A stretch of 64,000 bases of DNA from Aplectana chamaeleonis (Eukaryota > Nematoda > Chromadorea > Rhabditida > Cosmocercidae), in NCBI GenBank assembly GCA_029168955.1, contig JAPDOI010000121.1, positions 1,632,044 to 1,696,043 of the forward strand, in the 5' to 3' direction. The notes under the pieces were generated by a model. It made no database searches. It saw only the letters and a list, made by a program, of their open reading frames with translations, and was not told the origin of the DNA. The position numbers were made by a program, and so were the translations under genes. Of the stretch, positions 31,707 through 43,700 are shown piece by piece. The number at the start of each line of letters is the position of its first letter. Positions within the stretch are counted from its first letter, which is position 1.

Positions 31707-34700
31707 CTACTTCAGAGGAGATAGGATGTTCATCGAGCCATGGTTCAGCCCTAAGTTGGCCAACTGAGAGCACGATGCCGCCACGTCTATGTTTTCTGTC
31801 GAATTGAATCGCTTCAATGTCAGTTGCGACATGGAGCGTCGGCGAAGGAACTTCACTGGGACTACAGGCGCCTGAGCACATTCTCGAGCTCTGAAAAATA
31901 CATCACCTTTCATAAGTTTTAAGGCAATGAGAGAAAAATTGTTGTCCTCAGAAAGGCTGATCTGGTAGAATTGGGGGACCGATCTATGAACTAGGACGGA
32001 CGAATGTGCTACTGTGGTAGAGGTGGTAGCGCTCTAGCCATCGGTAGATTCATTGCCAGCGGAGGTCACACAGTGAGATCGCACAAACGAATGAATCGCT
32101 CATCTAATACTCGACTTTTTGACCTCGAGTCTCCGAAATTTCAGCAAAATATTGAGACTGCAGGAGTCTAGAAATTTCGGAAAAGATATGGGAGGTTCTC
32201 AGTTCTTCTTTCCACCTCTTGCTAGGACGGGTCTTGTGAGCCCGCCTTCTCGCCGTTGGCCTATCATGGCAGCCTCGGCATACGGTCTGCCGCCCTCGAC
32301 GCGCCAACAGCGACTCAATATCGATAACGAGTTGGCTGATTGGGCGATCGGCAGAGATCATGCACAACAGATCATAGAATGCGCGCATACCCTTTTCTGA
32401 AAAAAGCAGTGAAAAACTTGTGTTCTAGAGTGAAGTAACACAGAAGTTTGACACAACCCTAGCTGCGGAAGCGCTTAGGGGAACTTGGGAAAAAAGCACT
32501 CAGAAGAAAAAAGTAAGTGTATTTGGTAAGGAACGTTATACGACTTTTTCAAGGGGTTAAAACCCCGGAGTGGGGGCATTTTTGACACGGGTGCAAAATA
32601 GTCTCGGATTTTTTCAAGGGGTTGAAACTCCGTAGTGGGGTCATTTTTGACACGGGTGGGAGATTTTCTCCGATTTCACCCAGAAAACTACGCGGTTATC
32701 TCAATGGAGAGAAAAGGCATATTTATTCATGGGATGAATAAATAATCAAGAGGTGTGGTGGTTATCGCGAAATAGATCTTGTGTGGTCTCTCAACTGCGA
32801 CATGTTTTGATATCAATTTCCAGAGTAGCTCCTCAAGTAGGATTCTGTCAAACTTTTGATGAGATTCGCTCTAGAAAGCGGATTTCCTACCGTTTTTTTT
32901 CTCATAAAAGGGTTTTAGTATACGCGCAGATCATGATATTTTCTGCATGATCTCTGCTGATCGCCCAATCAGCCAACTCGTTATCGATATTGAGTCGCCG
33001 TTGGCGCGGCGAACGCGGCAGACCGTATGCCGAGGCCGCCATGATAGGCCAACGACGAGAATGCGGGCTCACAAGACCCCTACCAGCACAAGAGGTGGGA
33101 AGAAGATCCAGGTTCTCTTACTCCGAAAGAGTTGAAACCATGAAGCGACATGCACGCGCTGCCGAGTCGTACGTTCGTGCCGTGGCAGTGTGGAGGAAAG
33201 AAGATCACCTCCGTGCAAACCGACGTCAATCCCTCCGCGGAGAGGGTTTTTGTCATGGGAGAGGTGCTGACTGGCTGCAGCTCTCCTGAGGATTCTTCTA
33301 CAAATGGCCGGCGTCGAAAGGAATCCAGGACCCGCGAAGAAGAAGGAGTACCCATGTGCCACATGCGACAGAGATGTCAATTGGTATGGAACCAGCGTCC
33401 AATGCTTTGGATGCGAAAGGTGGGTGCACTTCTCTTGTTCGAGTCTCAGTTCTGTGAGGCACCACAATTCTTCCTTTCGTTGTATTGTGTGCTCCGCCTC
33501 CAGTAACTCAAATTCCTCATCTACCAACCGCCCTCTATCTATTGTACACATCAATCTAAACGGCCTTCGGACCAAACTTTCTGAATTAGTGTGCAAGTGG
33601 ATAAAAAACTATCTTCGCGACCGTAGTTTCCAGGTGGAAGTGGGTTCCAGTTTTTCATCGAGTAGATCGGTTAGAAGCGGGGTGCCACAGGGTGGTGTTT
33701 TATCACCCATTTTGTTCGCGATCTACACAGCTGAGCTTCCCCTGTTTTTGGAAGAGACTGGAGTGATTTGCAAACAATTTGCCGACGATGTTAAGATATA
33801 TAACAAGATAGAGTCGGTCGGTGATGTCGAAAATGTTCAGGCCGCTCTTGAAAGGATACTGGACTGGTCTAAAGTTTGGGATTTACCACTCGCTCCTGAA
33901 AAAACTGTTCACATGAGAATGGGAGACTCCAGTATTCCGGTCACTTACGAGCTTGATGGCCACTCGTTAACAACTGTTTCCAATGTTAAGGATTTAGGCT
34001 TTCAGTACGACAATGAGCTTGATTTCTCAGCTCATTATCATGCAATCTGTAGTAAAGCCTCAGTACGCACATTTCATATTTTCAAAGCCTTGTCAACTTG
34101 TGACAAAAGCGTCTTAGCGCGTGCGTATCAGGTGTACGTTAGGCCAATAGTAGAATCGGGAACTTCGGTATTTTGCCCGTACAAAAAGAGAGACATCCAA
34201 CTGTTGGAAAGAGTACAAGAAAATTTTACTCGTAAAGTTTTTTTGAGACTCAACGGATTCTCCTATGCTAGGGTTCCTGGTCCTTCGAGGAGGAATCAAG
34301 AACTGACGTTACACTCGCTCGAGTCTCGTCGTAAGCGAAACGACGTGTGTATGATCTTTAAAATCTTAAGTGGGATATTGAGAATTGACAAATCGAAGTT
34401 CTATAAATTCAACGCCTCTAGGACACGTGGAAATTCAGAGAAAATTTCTTTTGGGATTCCCAGAACCAACCTCCGATTGAACAGTTTCACATGCAGAGCT
34501 GGCTCTGCTTTCGCCTCTTTGAAATTGAACTTTTTGAATGTGCCCCGTTTTTTTCCATCTTTTAAACGCAAAGTTTCGAGTATTTTTCTTGCGTGGTAAT
34601 GTTTCATTTTGCCTTTCGTCTATGTATATTCTGCCCTATTTTCCATGTCTACCTTATGTAGCGTATTAAATAAATAAATAAAATAAATAAATAAATTATC

Positions 34701-37700
34701 TCTCTTTGCCCGTACTCATCACCCGGATGTTATCATGGTCCAGGAGACCAAACTCTCTCCCTCTGCTACCTCTAGACATCCAAACATCCCGGGCTATACT
34801 GCATATCATACACCTAGGTCATCTCAAGGAGGCGGAGTCTACTTTTGTTCTGTCCTCTCTTCCCTCTCACATAATTTCAAACACTCCAGTGGATGGCACT
34901 CTCGAGTACATCCCCATCCATCTACCTCTTAAAACACCACTTTCTCTTTTTAATATATATATATATATCCCTCCTTCTTCCTCTTGTCCCTCAACATACA
35001 ATCCTATCCCCCTTCTCAAGCAGCTGTGTGACTGCTCTCTATCTCCCTCAATTGTCTTTGCGGGTGACTTCAATGCGCACACGTTCTGCTCGTCGCTTGA
35101 TTCTGATGCTAGAGGAAGTGACGTCGAAGAATGGGCGGAGGAGTGCGATCTGGTTATCTTAAACGATGGCCAGCCCACTCGTCTCCCTGCCAACGGCCGA
35201 TCATCTAGCCCAGACATCTCCCTCGTCTCTTCCAATCTCTCTAATGCCTGCTCTTGGTCGACATCCACAACTCTTTCCAGCGATCACGTCCCTGTCTTTG
35301 TCGATGTTGATCTCTCTAACTCTCTTGCTCCCTATACAGGTGTTCGTCATCGTTCTTATCTTAATTTAGGCCTTGCAGACTGGAGCCTGTTCAGGGAGGT
35401 TGCGCTCCGCCAAGCGGCTGATATCCGTGGAATGGCGATGTACACCAGAAGGAGCGCCACCTATCTGATGCTATCTTGAAGGCTATGAAAGCTGCGATCC
35501 CTGAAGGCCGCGTTAAGACCTTCTTTCCCAGTGTCACCAGGGAAACACTGCAGAAGATAAGGACAAGGGACGCAAAGAGAGCCGCAGATCATCTTGACCC
35601 AGACATCGCTGCGCTGGATGATGAGATCAGGAATGACCTTGACAGGCACAAGAAGGAAACTTGGGAAAAGTTCACTGAGTAGATGAACTTCAGAAATGAT
35701 GCAGCAGCAACGTGGAAGGCTTTGAAAAGGATCTCCGGAAAGTTCACCTCCGCTGACAATGCCACGATTGAATTTGAAGGTGGAGTCTTCAAATCAGGGA
35801 AGGAGGCAGCAAATGCTCTTGGCAAGCATTTTTTCATCACTAGAACCAAAAGAGAGAAGCAGAACAGAATAACTGTACGGGAACTCTGTAGGTTGCCTCT
35901 CATGGATGTAGATGATGCAGTCACGCCTGCACAGGTCGAGAAGGTGGTAAAGGAGATGAGCAACTCGAGGGCATTAGGGCCAGACGGTTTGAGCCCTGCA
36001 GTCCTGAAGAGACTGCCCAGTGAACTACTGCCCTTTATTGCTGACGTCATAAATACATCGTTTCGCACATGTACTTTACCCCAAAATTGGAAAGTGGCTC
36101 GTGTTATTCCACTGCCGAAGCCGGGAAAGTCACCATCCACGGCTGGAGGGTACCGGCCGATCAGTCTGCTCTCACCCATCGCCAAAATTGCCGAAGAACT
36201 GGTCGCGGAGGAGCTTGCCGAGCATAACAGCCAACAGCAGCACCAACATGGTTTCCGTAAATTACATTCCACCACTACGGCCTTGTTGGAAATTGTGAGC
36301 TATGTGCTGGACGGCTTCAATGCCATCAAACCCCAACGTACTGTTGGTGTGGCCCTCGACTTAACAAAGGCATTTGACACTGTCAATCTAGGCCTACTAT
36401 CAGAGAGTCTGTTGAAGTCTACCATCAAGCCATGGCAGAAGCGGTGGATAACTGCCTTCACTAAAGGACGTCGGGCAAATGTGCTATTCCAGGGACATGT
36501 TTCCAATAGCATCCCCATCGCTGCTGGTGTCCCTCAAGGAGGAGTTTTATCACCTGCACTTTTCAGTTTATATCTAGAAGATCTGCCCGTTCCCCCTCAA
36601 GACATCAAGGTCGTTGCATACGCGGATGATATTACTATTCTGTGCCGAGATCGCGACATTAAGGTAGCCACCAGTAAGATCAATGACTACTTGATCGAGT
36701 TGAAATGTTTCTTCGATCGCAAAATGCTCACAGTCTCTGCCTCCAAATCGTCCGTTACCGTCTTTTCCACTGATAATGCAGAGCACAGTGCCCATCCTAT
36801 GGTTAAATGGGACGAAACTCAATTGCAGGTCACCCGATTCCCCAAGCTGTTTGGACTCGTGTTGGATCCTTCGTTGAGGTTTCATAAAAACACTGAGCAG
36901 AAGCAAGCTGCAGTGAAAACAAGACTCAACGTCCTGCGTGCTCTCGGTGGAACGTCCTGGGGATGCAATAAAGAAACGATCCTGACCACGCATAAGGCTA
37001 TTGTGCAACCCGCCTTGGAGTATGCTGCGCCAGTCTGGCAGCACATCGTGTCGGACACCTCTTGGTCCAAGCTGCAGCGCGCCCAAAATTGTGCTCTGCG
37101 AATTGCAACAGGCTGTTCTAAAAGCTCTCCAATAGAGCACTTACATGCCGAAGCTCGCATAATGCCAGTTAGAGACCACTGCCAACTCCAGGCGCAACAA
37201 ATGTACACTAACATCGTGAAGCAGCCAAATCATCTATCGCGAAGAGTACTAAACCCGGTGAGAGAGATGTATCAGAAAGCCTTTTGCTGATGCTCCGACG
37301 AAAGTAGATGTGCAGAGATGGACCGAAGCACAACAAGAACGCCTCCGTCTCTTGCGCGCGGGGCATACCCGATTCGTGAAGGAACACTTGAGCAGAGTTG
37401 CCATAAACTCCATCCTGGGAGTCGCACCTCCAAAGGTCTGCGAGACAGAGATGGAACTCGGCAGGCGTGCCAGGTGCACCCTTGCATCGTTACGCTGTGG
37501 ACACTCCCCCATGCTTATGTCATACTTGCATAGGATTGACAACAGCAAACCTGACGAGTGTCCTGATTGCGGTAGTCAAGGGCATACTACTGCGCACCTG
37601 TTCAATTGCCCGAAGAGACCGACTACATTGACGACAATGGATCTGTGGACGAACCCAGTGCTAGTGGCCAAGTTTCTGAACCTATGACAGAACCCCCCTC

Positions 37701-40700
37701 TGTGGCTGCAAAGAAGAAGAGAAGACATGCACGCAGTGACATGCTCAAGTCTTAGCGAATCTTACCATTTATGTTCTCAGTTATACCCATTACAGACGGT
37801 ATTCTGCAGTAACTACACCCGTAACTTAGAGAATGACATTTTGACCTGCATTTTGAACTCTCGGAATCTCTAGTGAGCTTCCGATTTTGATTCTCACCAG
37901 CGGCGGAAAGGTGGGCCTCGGTGGAATATAACTGGTTGTTAAGGATGTTCGACGGAAAACCGCCCACTCCTTGCTGTTCTTCTCGAAATCAAGAGCTCAT
38001 TTGAAATTCCTCAGGGCTCACAGTAACAACGCTTTCATAGCTACAGTATCAACCAACTACTCGGTGAAGCGGTGCTACAAGGTTAGATAGCATTATAGGC
38101 TAGGTAATTTCCTCTATCGACCAATCGGCAGAGGTCTCTCCACTTCCTAAGACGTTGCCGATTGGTCGAGAGCGAGGAGAAAGCCGCCCCGCACTACTTC
38201 GACAGGGAGAGAACTCCGAGCCGTACTAACTACCTCTGTACCGATGATGTATGTCCCGTCCTCCACAGGTTATCCGACCTAATTCATGTATTTGATCAAG
38301 AAATACTCTACGTTATTTTTTTTCGAAAAAAAAAAATCAGGAAAAACTGCTTAGGAACAAATAAATTAATTGCTTAATTTCCCATATGATTAAGGTCACC
38401 TTGCCAAAGCCCTCGCGTGTGCCAATGATCCACCGCTTTCTGACGATCCTGATCCTATAGCGCTATCGTCCGAAGCTAGGTCGCGCCGACCAGCGGAAGC
38501 CAAACACATCATCGATCTGAAACAGACTGTTTCAATGTACCGATAGTCGAATACACGAACCTAAACACATTTCACACCTTCAGCCCATTTGTTAAGAGAT
38601 ATTGGAACGTTTTTCTACGCTCTTCGCGCGAAGAGCTGTATAAAACAGTATAACAAGGCTCCCAAACTGTCAACTGGACTATTTGGGGTGTGGAGAGTGC
38701 AGCCAGCTCCAGCTTCCAGAGACAGCAAAGAAATGTTTAAGATGAGCTACAGCATACATCCTTATCGCCGCTGTGTCTACCTTAAAGCTTGATGAAGAGC
38801 CTGCTGACTTGTCGGGACCGGCTACCTGACGCCGAGGAACAAGGTGATGGCCATCAATGCCTCACCCAACCAGTATATACTCCAGCGCTACGCATCATTG
38901 AGACCGATGCCGCAGATCGAATTCTGAGAGTCTCCATAACAGCAATGCATGTTTGAACATAACTTCTTTTGGCGGAAAATGCGGATTTTGAAAGTGACGC
39001 CCACCGGTAGATCTCACGATCATAGATGAGGAATTGAGAGCTGTGGCCACATTCAAAAAACTATGGGGGCCTTCCAGGAGGGTCCAAAGTTTGCCCGACG
39101 CATACATCAGCTGGTTCTAAAAACCTTTCTAAGAGGATCCCATAGTTTCATGAATACGGTCACTGATTGTGAACAAACGTATGGGAGAATAAGCTGATTT
39201 GTTGGTTCGGTCCGAGGGAAACACGGGACGGAGGTTAGGTAAGGATGTGCACCATATCAAACTTTGTAAACCGGAAACTCACCCAGCAACGTTACGATTT
39301 TTGAGAAGTATCTTCTCCACAGCAGGTTTAGCGGCACTGCGGGTCACCGATATTGGCGGCGCTTCACATACGGCCTCTGGAGTGACATTGCACATATTTT
39401 GGGACACATTTTCGATGGCGTTCGAATTGCGCATTGCCTGATTGTGTGGCGTAGGACACTGAAATAGAAACATTAGGACTTCATGCTTATTCCACTTAAT
39501 TTCACGAATTGGCAACAAACCACAAGCGCGTATTCCTTATCGTTGGGATGGATGAATTCGCAACGAAGACCATACGGACAGTAGTTAGCCGCATAAGGAC
39601 CAAAATTTTTGCAAAGCTTGGTTTTATACCTGGCGTTTGGGGCACGTGGAGGCTGAAAAAAACAGATACAGTACAGCTTATAACCCAGGAGGAAAATAAT
39701 TTTCCAATGTAGGTTGAAAATCTTCGACAGATCATTACAACTGTCCGGCCTAAACGCAGAACGGCACAATGGAAGGGCGCTGACATAAAGGACAACCGAA
39801 ACAGCAAATTGACTGCTTTCCGTGAATTTGTGACCTCGTATCTTTTCCTATATGTACTTCTTTATATTAGGAAACATTGGCGGCGGGAATGTACGCGCGT
39901 GCGTGCACACTCTTTCAAATAGTCGGGCACTGATAGTGCAGACGTGGGATGGAAATGTGCACCAGAAGGATCGCCACTTATCAGATGCAGTGCGCAGGGT
40001 CATTAAAACAATTATTCCCGAAAACCGTGTCAAGGCTTTCTATTCTACTGACAGCCGAGTAATTATTCAGAAATCCCGGATAGGAGATGCCAGGAGAGCT
40101 GTCAACCATCGGGACTCTGTGGACGCTCAGCTCGATGATGAGATCAGAAAGGATTTCGACAGACACTAGGAAGAAGAGTGGGGAAATTTCACAGTGAATA
40201 TGTATTTAAAAACTGATAGTGCAACTACATGGAAGATCCTACAGACGCTCTAGAGAAAGAGCTTACCCTACACCGTCTCCACTATTGAGTCTAATAACAA
40301 TTCATTCAAGTCAGGAAAGGAAGTATGTTCTCGGGAAAAGATTCTTCATCACGAAAGCAAAACTGGTCCGCAGAATGGAGTAACAGAAACAGAGGCCGCC
40401 TTCCGTTTATGAGCATGGCCGATGTTTCGTCGCAGACAGAGAAGGTTATAAAGATATGCGGAACTCAGGCTACGGCGCACGGTGTGATGTATCACAGGGA
40501 GGGGTCGCACCACTCGATGTCCATTGGGAAGGGAGGCGGGGGGGGGATCGCAGCTTCGATCAATAACAAAGATGGACTTCAATTGTGTGTGTGCGAGTGT
40601 GAGTTCGGAAATTTCGTACACGAGTGTGCATTTTCAGGCTAATTGAAAGGTACGATACCGCCTGAGGCTGAGCGTTTTGCGATGCCCTCAAGGCACACAG

Positions 40701-43700
40701 GTGCAGTAGGGTACGAAAACTACATTTAGAATATGAATGTCTGTATCTCAAAACGTACCTAAACTGCATTGACGCAGCTGCAAGCTGAAGAGCGCTACTA
40801 TAAGTTGGACCTTTTAAAAATGTCCAAGTCCAGGATTGCAATGAAAATTTTACGAGTAACATTCGAAATTGTAAATAGGGCTTCTTGATTGCAGCAAACG
40901 TGCGAAAAAGTTAGCCTAGGGCCCAAATAAGAGAATAAGTTTTTTTAGATCGTTCAAAGCGGTCTTTAGAGACTTATTTTTAGGTGTGATACAATCGGTT
41001 GTACCACATCTGAAAATTAGTTTTTTTTAGAAAGCTCTTCCGACAGCCTAGTTCTGCGGCCCTCCTCCCCACCTTGGCGAACAATGTTGTGGCCCCCCTC
41101 TGTGACCAACACACCGTGAGCCTAACCCTAGAGCGGAGCACTGTTCAAAAACTCACAGCGTCAGCAACTCGAAGTTCTTCTGGTCCATGGGCAAATTTAC
41201 ATCGATTTCCCATTTCGCATTGCTTACCCGATGCGTAAGTCAGGCACATCCTGGTTTTGTAATTGAATGGAATCGGAGGAGGACGCCGTTGGCGAGGAGG
41301 TCGGTGCTGGAATGCATCTACATGAAGTGTAACAAATCAAGCCACAGAAAAGACGGGAATTCGAAAACCTCAAATTCTTTCTCATTCTCCGCTCCAACAC
41401 CTTCTTCAGAAACAACAGAAATTCGTGAGAGATTCGCCAGCACGTCATCCTGTTCCATGTTTCTCAAATACAGTCAATAATTATTGAAAAACATTATTCT
41501 CGAAGCGTATTCCAGCCTACTTTAGCCAAAGCTGAGACTCACCTATGGTACTTGAGGTGGGCGACATTAAGGTTGCCAGCGTACGGCAGTTGGCTGGTCA
41601 TTGGCGGTGGAATTGCAGCGTACTCAGTCGGCAGTGGAGTCGATGTACTGAGAGGACGTATAGCAGACTTGGTCTTGCACATTGAAACTGAACAGTGGTA
41701 ACTACCCTCATAACCGAAGCAGTTTTCATGAACAATCAATTACTATTCTCGCATGTGATTCACCTTCAGGAGGCAACATAGTGTGGGTTTGAACCATCGG
41801 CTGTGATATTGTCATGGGATGTTGAAGGTAAACATCCGGCGTGTAGAAATAAGGAGTGCTTGTTGCAGCAGCCGGAGCCGTGGCATAATAGACAGGATTG
41901 CTAGGTGGCGGCATATAAATGAATCCAGGATGGCCTGAAAATTCCGCTAAAATTACGAAGCCGTTGAATGTTGTTCATCATTCAAAGTTCGAAAAACGGG
42001 TTCTTTTTTCGATATCTGCAAATGGAAAATAGGCTAATACATACGTCTGTAGATTATTCAATATCTGCACTATTCCAAGAGAATCCGTATTCAGATGATA
42101 CCATAGGACTTCGACCAAAGCCTTTTTGGTTGACTAAAAACCTCGAGACCACTAAAGATTGAATGAAATTGACATCGAACATGCCACTCATAATTTTTTT
42201 TTCAACGAACTTTTCAAGTTACTTTAAAAATATCGATGAATGTCGATCTCCAGTTTGACTAAGATTCGCGTTTAGATTTAGATCAGGTAGGTCAGTTGGT
42301 AAGAGCACGGCATCGTTTATACTGCCGTCGATGAGCGACGCGGCAAAGCGCTGTTCTGTAGGGTGTAACAATATGAAACAAGAACAATATGAATGCGTGC
42401 TCGATGTTTCGCTCATTTCGAAAATATTCGAGGTTTCGGAGCAGCCATATTTTGCAGAGGTTTGTCTTGTTTAATAGTTCAATTTTCGCTAGTAATGTGA
42501 AATTGCTCGCTTCTATGTTTCCTTGTAAACATTTTTTAGGAATGGTCGCAATAACAGCAAAAATTGAGCAATTAAACAAACAAACCTTTGCAAATGATGG
42601 CAGCTCCAAAATTTCGAGTATTTTCGAAATGAACGTAAAAATAGAAGGCGCATTCATATTCTTACACCCTAATATAATATTGATCGTGCAGCGCCGCACG
42701 ATCAACACACCCTGCCGCGCCGCTTGTCGGCGGAAGTATAAACCACGCATAACGAATTTGCTTAGAGCCAACAAAATTCAGCTAGTAGTGGCCATCCCTT
42801 GTGGGTTAAGAAGATCTGGATGGAACCTCATAAGCAACAGCGTAATACAGGCCGACCACTTCGTGTTTGCGGACACGGCGGAAGGCAATTATTAACGAAA
42901 TGCCACGTAGTGTAAAAAGGTAGCCGTGTTTTTGTCAAAAGAGCGCCATCCGCATTTTGGATGCATCAAGTACAGTCGGCACGTATCGCAAACTCGGTGC
43001 GCATATGCTATAACATGCGTGAGGCGAGTTTGCACAAACGCAACATAAGGAACGAAAGGTATCAGTGTGATCAGTGCCGCCTATATGTACTAATCGAATT
43101 TTCCTTCTACAACTTGATCACGCCCTTTCTCCTGAAGTCAATCAACAACTCGAGCACAGATCAACTCGCTGGAACCTCATGATACCCCGCGCGACGTACG
43201 ACGCTGCTCTCTAAAGCTTCATTCACAATTCTTCTGCCGTTCGACGTCGACCAGTAAAGAGTTGCGGCGCACACCACACCAAGTCTGCGATAGAGCAAGT
43301 GATAATATCGATCACCCCATCTCCAAGCCAAGAATCAACGGAGAAATTCAGCGCCGACGTTGAACGAACACATGCGACCGACGTCGAACCCGAGCGTCGC
43401 AGCCTTATCTTGTAAAAGGAAGAAACTTTGTAAGATAGGCATATCGAAACTTTCGGAATGGGTTCAAGAACACTCATCCATTTATCTAGCCGCCACCGAT
43501 TCAGGATACGCCAGGCGACAATATATTGCCAGGGCAGTCCCGGGACGATAGCGGCCAGATCGCGGGAGGTTGGTGTTGTTCGACCCGTCTTACGTCCTCG
43601 GCTCAGCCGACGTTGCTATATTCGTGAAGCAGTACACATGCATAAGTGATTATACACTCGAGCAAAACCAAAGCGCTTACGCTCTTTTGCCTCTCTGTTT

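Larger units (their letters stand above)
31891..39282 (-). other. Intron 8 of the CCCH gene, transposon-filled
   Basis: Donor GG|GTGAGT at 39282 and acceptor TTTTTCAG at 31891 are strong and phase-compatible (2 nt + 1 nt). The interval holds a fold-back (32165-33125), a CR1-like element and a Jockey-like element, both on the plus strand. Sequence 37691-39282 shows only a 14-bp perfect stem at 38117-38130/38156-38169 and a block near 38590-38790 with no recognised content. Confidence 0.7.

Noticed and set aside
33304..34599. Host PHD-finger gene
   Set aside because: The same frame contains endonuclease and RT motifs and is followed by a retroelement tail.
38895..39107. Additional C-terminal exon of the CCCH gene
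   Set aside because: Its open frame (NQLMYASGKLWTL...) is in the wrong phase for the exon 8 donor, and in the right phase a stop comes at once. The exon at 31707-31890 fits phase and tail motifs.
41224..41448. Minus-strand 74-codon frame as the coding frame of this CCCH region
   Set aside because: The zinc-finger frame here is a different one (HRPPRQRRPPPIPFNYKTRM...), reached by splicing at 41306.
42389..42895. 168-codon frame and its opposite-strand partner
   Set aside because: Both come from the arms of a palindrome, so each strand mirrors the other.
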